64,000 nucleotides of DNA from Apostichopus japonicus. Taxonomy: Eukaryota > Echinodermata > Holothuroidea > Aspidochirotida > Stichopodidae. A model generated the notes under the pieces. That model saw only the letters and a program-made list of their open reading frames with translations, was not told where the DNA came from and made no database searches. Location: assembly GCF_037975245.1 (NCBI RefSeq), contig NC_092562.1:15806521-15870520 (forward strand), read 5' to 3'. This document shows positions 37,801-52,800 of this stretch, one piece after another (the first letter of the stretch is position 1; every line of letters begins with the position of its first letter). A program made the position numbers and the translations under genes.

Positions 37801-40800
37801 ACATTAACTCATTCCATTTACGTTTAAATGAAAAATGTTTGTCGAGCAACAGAAAAAGAGACTTAAAAAAAAAAAATTCTCGATGACTGTGTCGTGTTTA
37901 CTTATATATACTCCAACAGAACGCCATGATTCATCACTAAATTTATTTCCTAAGGCAGGTTCAAATAATGCACTTTTTAAAATTAAATTGCGATCCATTG
38001 CTCGAGGCATGACAGTAGAGTTTTCTAATCTCAATTTAATAATAAAACGTATCACATTTGCTAGCATTTTTCTTCTTTTCTTTTGAGCGATGATGTTGTC
38101 ATTGATTATTTTGTGATGAAGACATGTCATACACATGAAAATCAACAACGAACGTCTCCACTTAAATGCATTCAGCACTACGTAACATTGCTGATTGACA
38201 ATATGAACAAAGATTAGGGCTTAACCCCCCTCCCCTTCCCCCTCCCCATCCACTCAAAACCTATCAAGATCACTTTCTTTACCTTGCCTTTTCTCTACAA
38301 TCCCAAAGCATACCCCTCAATTCTGTAACTTAAAATTCTTTTTGCAACTTTCTAGTGTGTGTTTATCTTTAGTGTGTGTTCCAGTCAAACTTAACAATTA
38401 CAGCCTACACACCACCCAAGATGCTTGTGTAGCCATGAAGAACAAAAACCGAAAATAAAGACATGTGAATTTCACATTTTAGAGATATGCTACCTCCTCA
38501 CCCAACCAAAGAAGAAAAATAAAGTCTCATAAATTCATGTTCCACTTGAAAGGTCACATTCACCTCTTGATGTTTTCCAATGTGTCACATATCTGTCACA
38601 GATAAGATGTCAAAAACATGTAATGTAATTTTCATAAGTTTCCTTAACGACCTAGGTGTCACTCAACCAAATCAGCAGTTTGTTTCTTCCATCTGTCATC
38701 TTAAATGTTTTTGAAATAGGGTTGGTTCGCAAGTTTCTTCCAAGGCAGAAAATAAACCATGGTTTGTTACCGACGGAAGAAACAGGTTTCTTCCAGTTTC
38801 TTCGACTAAAATTGGAAGAAACTCAAATAAGTGGGAAATGAGTGTTTTAATTTTAACACACTTACTTTGTGTACTGACTGATAAATATAAATTCTAAGAA
38901 TTATACAGAACTGAGCCATAGGGTAACCCAGAGCACAGATACAACTGTCAATAAATCAGCTGATAATCCACAGAAAGTCTTGGAGCATAGAGCTACTGGC
39001 CACAACTTCCTGCTTAAGAGCCAGGTGATATAATCTTCTGTCTAAACAAACATGGATTTTCAATATATTTAATATTGTATAACCTGGATTAATTCACTAC
39101 AGCTGGTCCAGTTTCTATGTAATTGTAGGTTGTAAGGAAAGGCAATGGGTTGTGGAGGAACGGGGAAAACATGTATGGAACTATATGTGCACGCGCCCAC
39201 ACACGCACACACCACATGCACATACCTACAAACAAACATATAAACATTTTGCATTTGCTTGTTTTCTTGTACAGCTTGCCACTTTCACTTCCATAATTAA
39301 GCCTAAGTTCAACAAGGCCACGAGTATAATTTGAGCAGAAAACTAAACAAAACAAAACTAAACAAAACAAAACTAATAATTTAAAGACTAAAAGTTTATA
39401 GTAATATCTGTATCTCCATGACCTAAACCAATACTAATTTGAACACTTGATATGATGCAATTTCTTTCTCTACCTGAACAATGCGACAGTGAAAAATTCA
39501 AAGCAAAGAAAATCTATCAAGTTCTACATTTCAACGTTTTCGAGAAAGTGAACTCATTTTTGGGGGGGAAAAGTTGACCTGCCCAGAGGGATCTGTCTTT
39601 AAAACTTGAAAACTCAGATGTATTTTTTTTTCCGTCGCCACTCTCCAAACATTAGAAGAGATGTGTAATTGAACGGGGACCTAAGGGAGCTAGGAGACCA
39701 GCTTCGTCATTCATGAAGAAACACTGCCACCTAAATTTGAAACAAAGAAATTGGTACGAGATCAGATGCACAGTGATATGATAAGAAATGATTCGATAAA
39801 AAAATATTGCATCTGGTTTGGAGAATATTAAAACGCAAAAAGTTCTCCCCCACAGGGGAATTACCTACGGCATTCATGTTATCCGATATTTCTGAAGAAG
39901 GAAATATCATCATTTACCAACAGTATTTTTACATTGAAAAGGTTTTCTTTGTCTGACGAAATGGGGCCTTAAAAAACTGTCTGAATGAAACAGAGTCATA
40001 TGTTTATGAGCAAAAGGATGACATTTTCAATTTCTTTGTACGTCGTCATGGAGACAGTACTATGTGCAACCTTAAGAAATAGCTTTATATCAGCCAAAAA
40101 CAGAAAAGATGGGAGAAAAAAATCAACTTAATTTATTTTACAGTGGTCTGTATACTTCCATAAGGGTATAAAGATAATTAGTGTATATTATTTAATTTAT
40201 CACTATTCTCTTAAATTTCAGCATGTTAAAAGAAAAGCAATGCTTAAAGTTTGTAACAGTACTTTTACTTGTGAGTACTAAATAAACCAGAAAATTATGC
40301 CTCTAGAAATGCAGACGGTTCAAGGACGTCATTAAACATGTCCATCGACCAAATGGCCACAAATGTGACAGAAACCGAAAAACAAACAAAGACAGAGAAT
40401 AAACTTGTCAAAACTTTGACCTCTTATTAGCATATTTAGAGTAATTCCAATGCTCTTTATAATATGCATTGTTGTGGTAATTTTCATCTCATCGAGATTC
40501 TAATGTAACTTGGCATGGATAAGAACAAAGAAAGTTAATAAGCATAATTAGCTATGATTTAAGGAGAAGCGAGTTTTCATCACTTGCCCTAACCATGTTG
40601 AAGGACATTCTACTAGGATCACAGTATCAAGTCATTCAATGTCTCACCTCAGCAGTTACAATTGTGCAGAAAGGATCGCGAAAAGTCTCAAGTGAAACTT
40701 TCGTCCTGTTTTCATTTTATTCGTACCGCACGAGCTTAATAAAACGAAGATGGAACAGGTACCATGTGTGTTATATCCAGAGAGAGAGAGAGACAACAAA

Positions 40801-43800
40801 AAGGAGTTTAACCCCTGATCGACCTCTCGATCGACCTACGGGGGGGGAGAGAGAGTGGTACCCAGAGGCATTAAATATATTGAGGTACTCCAAGGTAGCA
40901 ACAAGGAGAGAGGTATCCAGAACTTTCCCAGGAGAGGGGCGAAGAGTACCCTCAGACTTTTAAAGGGGGAAGCGTCGTCTCTAATTATGCTGGAAATTAT
41001 CAACAGTGGTGAACAATACCAACCTAGAGATATTTACCTTCAGAGTGTTTCCTTACACTAATGAGATATATAATTAATATTCTGAGATGCAGGGAGGCAT
41101 CTTGGGTACCCTGATGTACTTTAGGTATTTCAAGGTATGCAATTGCACCGTGAAGTTCTTTAAGAGACATACAACACGTGACGTAGTCTCTAGCCTGCTT
41201 TCAAAGGAGCTCCTGCTAGGAAGGATGTGAAAGGCATGCTAAACAAACACACATGTGAAATCAGGAATATATCTATAAAGAGAGAATGGCTACTTTGATG
41301 CATTCTAGCATTGTTCTCTGTGGTTATGAAGCTAGGAGGGGTGGGAGAGGGGGGTGCTTTGAGGTACAATTAACCAAAATGGTACCATCATCTATTAAGC
41401 TTAGGGCATCTATGATACCTTCAAAGAGAATGGTTCTCTGCTATTGTAAAAAAAAGAATAGATTTCTCTGGGGTATATCTTAGAATGAGGGTTTCCTTCA
41501 TGCATTAAAGACAAGTTCTCTAAAGCAGTAAAGGGAACAGGTACGGTGAGGTATATTACTATGGCATTTCATAGATGTTTAAGACCTGCAATGATTCTAA
41601 ACACTAAGAAGATGCATCTTCAAGATGCTGTTAGCCTGGTTTCAGCTGTTATCCTGACGCAGAGTCTAACAAACAACGGAATGATTTACCGATTACTTGG
41701 CAGTTACCATCTTAGGAGAAACATCAGACCATGTCCCGACGATGCTTGCGATAGATACATCTGCAAGAAATCACTTGAGGAATGCATCTGCCCAAGCTGC
41801 TATGTACTGAGCAAGCGAAGGTTTGTATAAGAAGAACAGTACCAACTATTATATGTACAATCACCACACAGAGAGAGAAAGACTACCAGGTAAACACAAT
41901 ATCACAAACCATCCAAACAACTTTTATCTAATTTCATTCGTATCATGTGCTGGAGTCCCGTTAGGCACAAGAAAAAAGAAAAAAACTAATTCTGGTAGGA
42001 ATATGTCTTATTCTTGTTCTCTATCTGCATTCAAAAATTTATGAACAGGCCATAGCTTAGAGAAGGAGAAAGACATTCATGTGTACAAATATCAAAATAC
42101 GTGTCATGACAGACCAGTCAAATGCTGAAGATTATTTTCAGCAAAGCCCTACTTTGTTTCTTGTAAGGTAGGATTCAATCAGCTTTGTAAGAGACAGAAA
42201 TGGGAGGTCAGGGGGATGGGGGGGGGGGGAGGTGGGAGAAGCAAAACAGTTTATTATCTTACCATGCTTCTTACTCTTCTGTGTCACAAAGGCCCAAGTA
42301 TCTCTCCAGCCCAATGTGTCCCACTTTGTACTGCCCAAGGTTTTCAACAGATTTTTGGCTTGTTCTTTGACCTGAAATGTACCTTCATCCTGTGAAGATA
42401 GAAAACAAATGACAAAATATGAGATAAAGGCAGGGTATCGTGTACCTGTCTGTAAGAGATTAAATGAGACAACTTTCTTGAAACATTACACAGAGATATG
42501 GTATCCAGTACTTATATGAGAATGCAATAGGTAGCAGGAGACAGGTAAGTGAGAAGTGAATGCTACTAATTGAAAGAAAAGACAAAACGGTAATGAAAGT
42601 GATGTTTCAAAGCAGAATTGAGAGTGATCCTCATAAGTAGTGGATCAAGTTGATCCAAACTTGAGGGTGATATTAAGAGCCAGTGGATCAGGACTTCAGG
42701 GAGACCTCTCAAGGCGGTGGATTAAAGACTTGAAGTTGATCTTTAAAGGAAGTGAATCAAGGGGATCAAGAGGGCATCTTTCAAAAGTGTGGATCAAGAC
42801 AAGCGGGTGATCTTTAGAGCTAGTGCATCCACCCTGGAGATTGGTGCGGATCAATATATTGAACAAATACAATTTGACGTGTAAGGTAGCAAAGCTGTCT
42901 CCAAACCACATTGATGGAATGATCCATCTTATGGTTGTCTTACAGGCCATAGTGAAGTGCTGATAAAGCACCCATGCCATACACCCACGGTGGTAAACTG
43001 GAAAACTGTATGTATAGGTGTTACAATATCTCATGCCAAAAGTGAAGTGTTGCTATGAGCGCTGTCAATATCTCGCAGGTTGTTGCTACAGATGATATTG
43101 AGAGGGATAAAGTCCATTCACTCGCACGCCTTTTGCAATTAAGACACTAATTATTTGGGTTACGGCAAAATAAAAGGATGTTTACATCGTGCCCTGCCTC
43201 TGATGACCTTGTAAAAACAGCTGTTTAACGAGTCCACGAGTCATGTCACAACTTAATGGCGGCCGTTTTTAATCCTGCGAAGAATAAGCGGAGGAAAGGA
43301 TCCCCTCGCTTAAAATGATCAAAGATAGAAATGCATAACATCTCGGCTTATTTTGCAAAGGTCAAGTCTTGAGCACTCTTGTGGATCGGACACGAGAGTT
43401 TATAGGATAAGAAGGCGAGAAGAAGAAAAAGAAGAAGAAAAAGAATTAGGAGACTGGTTCATGGGAAATCCACTTCCTCATTGACATCTAGAGACAGGGA
43501 AGGATAAATGACCGATATTAACAAAAGTTAAACCTGTAAAATGACAAACTTTGTGAAGAGTGTTCATTAAATGAGCGAACAAACAAGGAGAGGTGAAGTT
43601 GTGTTGAAGTTAGCTTGCACTTCAATCCTGTTCAGGGAAAGATGTTTGATTTGGCCACTTTGTAGGACTCCTAGGTTACTTAAAGGCCATCAGCTTTGGC
43701 CCCTAGTTTTGGGCACTCTAAAACTTTTCAATAGTACTTTAACTTGACCTTTCAACTTTTTTTTCTGAAATCATGGGAAAAATGAGAGTAAATAAAAGTT

Positions 43801-46800
43801 TCAGCAATAGTTTGAGGGAAGGATGTAATACTGAATTTGGAGAATGAAAGACCATTTTTTGGTTACTATTGAGCATAGCTGGGAGTGGCAGAGGGGAGTG
43901 GAGGAAAATGCTGATACTCTTTGTGATGAGAAAGGGTTAAACATGATGGAGAATGTCGTAAATATTCTTCAACTAAACTTGTCAGTTTATATCCATTTTG
44001 TTTAATTGAATGTGTTTTTCAAAATTTCCTGAAGTAGAAGAAAGTCTCACACATTAAACATGACAGAAGCCATTTTTTCCTTTGTAATATGTGTTCAAAC
44101 TTTACATCTAGGCAAAATTCTATCTACTTCCGGCTTCATTTCTAAATTAATTTGGAACTTTAATCACCATTAAATTAATATTAAATCCATGCTATATTTA
44201 TATATTCAATGTGTTAATTATGAATATGCTAATCACAAGTTGTAATCTGGATGGTCACTGGTTCAAGTCATACTCTATCTCAACCAATCAAATTCTTGCA
44301 TATCTTTTAAAATTTGGTTCTAATCTCCCAGTCAATTTTCTGTGCATAGTTTTGATGATACACAAATATCTTGCATACTCATCTAAGATTATAATATATC
44401 GGTAAACACACTACCCCTGATCTGTAACTATCTTAACCTGCTTCCTCACCCAATCATTCCCACTTCCTCACTCAATCATACCCACTTCCTCACCCAATCA
44501 TTCCCACTTCCTCGCCCAATCATACCCACTTCCTCACCCAATCATTCCCACTTCCACGCCCAATCATTCCCACCTTCCTCGCCCAATCATTCCCACTTCC
44601 TCGCCCAATCATTCCCACTTCCTCGCCCAATCATTCCCACTTCCTCGCCCAATCATACCCACTTCCTCGCCCAATCATACCCACTTCCTCGCCCAATCAT
44701 ACCCACTTCCTCGCCCAATCATACCCACTACCTCGCCCAATCATACCCACTTCCTCGCCCAATCATACCCACTTCCTCGCCCAATCATACCACTTCCTCG
44801 CCCAATCATACCACTTCCTCGCCCAATCATACCAATTCCTCACCCAATCATACCCACTTCCTCACCCAATCATACCCACTTCCTCACCCAATCATACCCA
44901 CTTCCTCACCCAATCATACTCCCAACAAAACCGAGAGATTGAGACGGCGGGAAAGTGTGTCAATATGTTGGATGCAGATTATTACTTACCTTGATGGCAA
45001 ATATCAAAATCCGACCATCTGACACCATGTTTAAGAAGAGGACCATCGCCTCGTCCTCGTGGGCTGTGTAAGTATCAAACCGTTGTTGGGCCATCACGCT
45101 CCCTGTGGCCTGATTCAGGACCATAATGTGAATGCCACGACCTCCATCCTTCTCTTCGTCTTCAAGGATCTGTAGAGGAAACAAGATGTTTAAGTACTAC
45201 GGACACCAAGCCAATTTTGCTCCATATTCAATCAATACATTTCCTGTTTGTGAGTTTCTGATTCAAAATTTGATGAAATCATTCGAAAAGCTCTTTTCAT
45301 TTCCAAGATATACAACATTTGAAGTTTTGATAAATCTGTGGAAACTTATTACATATGTGCAAACTATGATGTGGAGAGTTGCGCTAATCAAATGTTCTTA
45401 TTTTAGCTCTTAATTAGTTAACCTCTGTCATTTGAATAATGTGATCCTACTTTCAAAGACGGCAATAAAATATTTCAAAATATCACCTTAGGCCACAAAA
45501 CTGTGTTTAGTGTCCTTGAAAAACAAAAGGTTGTGAAAACAGAGGGATAACATAACAGAAAATTAGGCAGTCGCTCCCTGAACATCATCAATTTGCATAA
45601 TTAGCTAATGTTTATTCATAAATATAACTAGAACTGAGAAAAAGACTTGTAAAATGGTCAATCTTTGATCGATTTTTTTTATGGGAGTTACAGCTATTTT
45701 CATAATTTCTAATGCATATTAGAAATATATATCCATAGCTCTACAGCTGATGAAGTGTATTCCAAGAACATTTCACTGAGAATTTCTGCATGTCAAGTTA
45801 AATTCTTTCCTCAAATTTGAAGGTTCCTCAATGTCTTAGAAATAATTTGGAGGGAATTGGAATCTAGCTCCCTGCTCCAGGAAAGTATTTTTGCAGAAGT
45901 CTCCAGTGACTATTCTCTAGAATTTGTAGTAAACAGCAACGACCTTTCATTCTAATGGAGCTGATCTTGACACTCTATATCACACACCCTCAGATGTAAA
46001 TATAGGCTTTTAGCTTCTAACAATTGACTTTTGATATATGTCTATACATTAGCATGTAAGTGGAACTAGTACACAACATTTTTGGTTCTGGCCGAAACAG
46101 CGGCTCATTTGTATGTAAATTAAGTCAAGCGTGCATTTTGCCCTTCTAGACTGTGATACCTCAAGCATGGCTACGATGGTGCTTCAAAATGATATTAACA
46201 CTGTGACAATTAGAAACCATCTATGAGAGATCTGTTTGCATGTACCCTAGGCTTCAATATGGACCATATGAGCAGGATAAAGAGTCACTCGTTGCGTATC
46301 ATAGCAACTGCAAAATGTGGTTCCTCTTAAAAAGTACTTTATGAAATATTAAAGAGATATTTGACATTTTTAGAGTATCATTTGACCAATGAGGAAATCT
46401 AGAAGGGAATATCTTGCGTTCAATTATTTACATCCATGGAATAATTACATTAGGTCAGCCACGTAGCCAAGGACACTGATGATATTTAAAATAGTGCCGT
46501 TGAGGTACACAAACTGTGTGCGGTAACGTGCCATGCTGGCAGGCTGTACATTGATGAAAGATTAGTTGTGACACAGATCAAAGAAGGGGTGATAGTATTT
46601 AAATATAAGCCCAACCAAAGCACCATCAGGACAAATCTATTTAAAGAGCCAACCACGTCGGTAACCAAAATCTGTGAGAAATATTCATGACTACTGAATA
46701 CTAAGCGGAACTTATCAAAGGGTGTTACGACTGGTCAAATGGCTAAGGAAATGGACATGCGATCTAAGGATTGTAGGTTCGAATCCCGGCCAAATCATTA

Positions 46801-49800
46801 CATTGTGTCCTTGTGCAAGAAATTTTATCTTTAACTTGAATAATAGCCTCTCTTCACCCAGGTGTATAAATGGGGTACCTGCTAGGTAACTTTAACTGAA
46901 AATAGTCATTTCCATTTCTAACATTTAAATTGAAAGAAACACAGTTTCACATACTTTTGGCAAAAGAGCAAAAGGAAGAATGAGGCTGGGGGGCGACAGC
47001 CCCCCAGTGAAAATTATGGAGGGGCGGAATGATACTTCCGCCCCTCCATAATTTTCACTGGGGGGCTGGCGCCCCCCAGCCTCCCCGGTTCCTACGCCCT
47101 TGACTGTAGGTTAACAGATTCTAATGATCATATCGTCATGATGTAACGGCAACCATGTAAATGTAAGCTGTTAACAGTTTTATGAGCCGATTCTGATGTC
47201 TAATGATTTTACCATCATAGCTAGGGTTTCCAGACAGATAGGACTATGAGGGATTGGGTGTTCTGAGAGAAGAAGGATGGAGTATCTTAGAGGTACGAGA
47301 TGTAACCCCTGATAATCCAATCTTGCATCCAAAAGTGGACAAAATTGCCAGCTTTTGAGAAATAAAATTGGAGGTTGAACAGTGGTCAGGTTGGGGGGGG
47401 GGAGGGATTGGTAAGGGAGATATTTAATGTAGCTACCATGTTTTTCACATCTAAGGATGCATGTACATGCATAGTCACAACAGTTTTTAAATGTAACATA
47501 GGTAACTATAGAGCAAAAGGGAGAAGGGGGAGGGAGGGGAAGGAGATGAGGGTAGGGGGAAGAGGTGCTATGCTGTGACACACCCAACAAAATAGGGGAA
47601 GTGTAAGGAGCTACAGTAGGTCGTATATCCTCTATCCACATTGCCACCCATTCCTAGGGTAGCTGTAAGCATGCTTATGTCATGCCACATGTCGACAAGT
47701 TTGTCTTTTTTATTTCAGAGTGTCAGAATAAAGATAATTACTAGAATTTTCAGCAATGCTGAGGTACAAGAAGCCCAAACAATCAGTGACTGGGGAAAGA
47801 TCAAATATTGAGAAAATATATTCAATGTTTCTGTTATCTCCCCAGTGTCAAGTCAAAAGCTATTAAAAATTGTAGACGAACATAAATGTACATATTTTAT
47901 TACTAAGATTGGGGGGGGGAGAGGATTGAACAGATAGATATGTCTGGGATTGGGAGGGGGGGGGGGGAGAGAGGGAGGACAGATGGTGCATGCATGGCCT
48001 CCCAACACTCCAGGCTACATGACTACATTTGATGCTGACATCACTTGTAATTGATGCATGTATGGTGAAAAATGACATTCTGGTTGTCAATTACAGAGGC
48101 TGTATGTGTCACTGTAACAACAAGTTATTGTTGTTATTATTTGTTACTATGGCACTGCTACTGTGATGTGTACAGTAACTATCCCTAACACTGAGAGCAA
48201 TGCAGCATATATGTGATGTATATGTAACATAAGAATGTAGAATGTATGTACATATCATGTTGGATGTGTTTCTCTAATTAGTTATGTTGTAATAATTCAT
48301 TATAATCATATCCCACATTCGACATGGAGGTCTCACGCATCACCTCTTCAGTGACATATCCAACTAAAGGCAGCTCATCTACTGGTCAATCAAACTGAAT
48401 TAGATTCCTTGGAACTTACAATATACCTTTAAAGGGGGGAGTCTCGGTAGAATTGTATTCCTTACAGTATTTCATAGTCTGGGGTTCAAAGTAAAATTCA
48501 AGTGCTGTAATGCAACTATATTGCTATACCAGTTTTGAAGATGTTCAACTTTACAATCTGCTATATATATCTGGAATACCAAACCCTTTTAAGGCTTTAA
48601 TTGAGGTCGGCTCTTCAATGCAGTCCAAAATATTAATGTTAATCCATCGTATATTCTACTAAGACAAAACAAGTTTTTTATTCCCCACTTAATATGAAAC
48701 AAGAGTATACTTGGCTGACATTCAATATCATTTATCCTTGACAAATTTATAAGGTATTGTTAACATTTAATTTGAGGACATAAAAGTCTTAAATTTCCTT
48801 CCTTATCAAGTTTTGTGTTGCACCTTTTAGAATATGTAGTTCAGTCACTTTCATTGATGAGCCTCAGATGTTTAAAGGATAAAATATTTTAAGAAAAAAA
48901 TTGACAGGCTGAACAGCACATCAACCTTAATTATCATCCATTTAGAGGAACTGTGTGAAGGTAGGCTATTACATAAATAGAGAATGCAACACTCATTGGT
49001 TTAGCTCCTGTATTCATCTTGCTGGCCAGTAATCAATTCATTTTCTAAGAAAAGCAACAAACTTATTTATTTTATTATGAAGAGTAAACATGTTGTGTAA
49101 TATATGTATCCATGCAAGCTAAACTGCAAACAGGAAGAAAAACCCCCACAGGAAAAGCATGTTTTGAGTATGTTCAAAATTTGATAAATATCTAAGTTTC
49201 ATTTATCATGTATCACGTGTGTGTAATAAGCATAAGCAATGATAAGAGTTAAAAACGTCTCACAACATCACTTGTAAACTCCTCTTTTGTCAATAAAGCA
49301 AACATTTAAAGTATACAAACAATTCTTATCCAGAGGGGCTTATACTCAAGGCAGAAATAAAATAATTACTTGTTTGGTGACATTGTAGATTTATATAACA
49401 CTGATAATTTGAACAAAAGTTATATTATATTATATTTATTGGACTTACATTCAAGAGAAATATCAAGAAGAAATACCAGACAATTTTTTGCCTTGTACAA
49501 GTTAGTGGCCACTGAGATGCAACACAGCTGGGTAAAATAGTGCAAAAAAAGTCATTCTGAAAAAGGATCAAATATGTTTATAGGAGATGGGGATTTCTCT
49601 TTCTCTCTCTCCACCTTCCTCTCTCTCTTTCTCCCTCTCTTGTCTGAGATGTTACTCGACTCCCTGTCAATAACTTATTAAGCTAAACCCAAAATCTCAT
49701 CGGTATTGTAACAACAAGAACCGCGGCTAATTTTGGTAACATATCTTAATCGAATTCACTCAGTTACAAACTAGGCCGAGAAAATACTCCGCTTCTCAAT

Positions 49801-52800
49801 AAAACACACCACTTCACCTGCGGGGAATGACGGACGGATCGAGAAAACTGTCAGACTAAAATGTGATACTTGCTTTTAGATAATGTTTTTTTTTCGGGGG
49901 GGGGTGGGCCCCCCCTGATCGGATCGTGCCCTCTTTAACTCCCAGTCTTGTTCTTCGTTACAGCTCACATTTGCCCTCCGAGGAAATGATTCTTCACCGG
50001 TTCTAATTACTTTCGGAGGCATCGAGGTGAAAAATCTCCGGACGCCTAGCCTGAATGACAAAACCAACTTTTCCCTCCTCATCCTGTCGGCTAATACACT
50101 TTGTGAGTGTTAAAATCGGCCCTTTATTTATTATGCAACGGCCATACACAAATCACAATGAAACTGGTCATTGGAAAGGACCCAAAGTTGCTTGTAAGGC
50201 AAGGCTTTATATTATGATGTAAAGATCCAACAATTAATTGATCACACAATCAGAGGGAGTGTTTTCAGCAGCAGCAGATAAAACTCTCTCTGCTCTGTGG
50301 TACTCTTCATTCCTTCATAGATGAGCAGATAAAATCCGACAGTCTTGTGGGACCATTTGGGACCGTTAAACCAAAAGTCAAAGTGCTTTACTACCATAAT
50401 GCAAGTTGATGAGATTATAAACTGTGTGAATTATGTTTTATTAGATCAGACAAACACAACCCTATAACTATCGTGACAGCTGCAAACATCACTTTCGGAT
50501 ACCTGAATAATCACATTAAACTACAGGGTACAACTTTTCTTCAGCAGATTTGTAAATTTTTACTACTGTATATGAAATTTAATTTTAATGACTGAAGTTG
50601 CCACAAAGTTCTCATGCAATCAGTATCCTATTAAGCCAACACAAAAATTAGCACCAGAATTAAAATATCAATTTAACTACATTGTATCTAGGCTTTATGA
50701 AGTATTTATAGGAGATTTATTCATAACAACTGTTTCTATAACAATAAAATAGGTGACAAATATACATTTGTATATACATTGGTAAACAAAGATCTATGCT
50801 GCTTCCAACAAATGAACTTTTACTGATTCATAAGAAACTATTAGAACTTTGTTTTATGCCCTCTGTTATATATTAACACATAAAGTTGAGCAATATCCCA
50901 GCAAGACGACCTGTCCATGCAGTGGCGATGTTATGGGAGGGAGAACAAGGGGTCAATTTACCCCAGATATTCACCTTGCGCCCCCCCCCCAGATTGCCTT
51001 GGCTAGTGCCACAACTGTGTCCATGCAATTACATATCTCAATAAAATATTAGCTCAGCAGCAAAGTAAAGAAGTTTTTCATCTTAAGGTTTGTTCTCTCT
51101 CAACGAAAAAATTAAATATTAAATATTAAATTTAAATATAAGTTCAAACCAACAATTGCACAGACTTTCTTTTCTAACCTACTGGGACGTTGTGGTGTCA
51201 AATATTACTTAAAATGTATGGACAGCATATCACTTGGTCATGTGATTCTAAAAATGCCATGGAAAAGATTATTTGGGCATTATAAAAAACAAAAAAAATA
51301 CAATTCCAACAAAAATACTACCATCGAGAGAAGAAATCCACCCGATATATGTTTTGAAGACGTGTGGAACGTGGATATAGTGTACACTGGTGAACGGATT
51401 GTCAAATGTAAATAGCATATACGACGACGCAAGGGCAAGATTGGCATGGCGAGAAAAGTTTTGTTGTATTCATGAAAGCCAAAAGTCACTCCAATTTGAC
51501 AATTCTAGCTCTCATTAATTCACTTCTCTCACAAATTAAAGATTTGCTGAAAGTGGCTATGTCACCAGCATACCAAAACAGGAAAAAAACAAACGAAAAG
51601 TGAGCCTTTTCTTCTTTACCATAGCTATTTTCCTTGTTTTTTCCCTCCGTGAAATTTTAACCGACTATGAAAACACTATTGATTAATAGCTTAACAAGTG
51701 TTCAATTCTAAAAACCTATTCATTTTCAATTAATATAATATCTCTAGTAAATATGAGAGTTAAAAAAACAAACCAAAAACCAAAAAAACATCCTGTCATG
51801 TTCTTCACAATACACAGCATGACAAAACCATTAGCATCGTCTTCCATTTCAACATCACACTTAAACCTGTCCTCATCCCTGGCTTGTAGTTAAATTGTAC
51901 CGGCAACGCTTAACAGTTACCATAGTGACGTACTTGGATTGATCCACGTGAATCCTCCCCTCTTTTTTCATGTATTAATAGCACGGACACATTATAGAAC
52001 TCGAACAAAGACCGCAAGCAACTAATTTATTCTCTCGTGCATAAAATACCCACCACCAGTATTTTGGAAATGTTGTTATGAAGATATAAATTGAGGTGAA
52101 TCATTTAAAACATAAAACTGAATGTTCAAATTGTTCAAAAAAGGCAAAGAGTGTATAAGCTACATTTGCTGCTACCAAGAGATTGAAATATAGGTATTGC
52201 ATACATTTTAAGAAATGTTACTTTCCTGTTTTTCTGGCAAATATCTTTAGATGGATGGTTCTATTTCATAAAGTTTTGTAAGAAGATAGAATTAAGTAAA
52301 AAGGATAAATGTTTTTAACAGAGCACTCATTTTCCAAAAGAAACTGAAGGGTTAAATGCATTTTAACTTTTCGATCCCCCTCCGCTTCCCCTTCACAATT
52401 TGTTATGAAAGTGATTTTCACTCTCTGTGTACTAGGGAAAGACATATTGTGGTTGGGTAACATATTGAAGACATATATTAGTAACCAGTTTATGAGACTA
52501 GAGTGGGGGGATGGGGCAGGGAGGAACAGAAGAACAAATGGTTCAAACAATTTATGATATTTTCTTTTTCTAAAATGAACAATTCCAAAAGCTTTAATAA
52601 GTAATATTTTCAGAACCAGTTAGAATGACTAGCTTTCCATCACCTACCTCCCTCTTCCTTGCTCCATATTTCTCTCCCCTTTCCCTCTCCCCCTCCCTCT
52701 CACCCCTCCCCCTCCCTCTGCTATACCTACATACACTATACTTTTGAAGTCCCTATAATGTACATTACATAGAACTGACCTGTAGTAACAACCTATTGAC

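Larger units (their letters stand above)
42390..44989 (-). other. POMGNT1 intron with two tandem arrays
   Basis: A degenerate tandem repeat lies at 42625-42835 and a 22-bp minisatellite at 44441-44920. The block around 43060-43400 is of more complex composition (TTTGGGTTACGGC, TTAATGGCGGCCG) and may be regulatory. No exon is missing. Confidence 0.7.

Noticed and set aside
44441-44920. CRISPR-like appearance of regularly spaced repeats
   Set aside because: The units are contiguous 22-bp minisatellite copies with no unique spacers, and the host is an animal genome.
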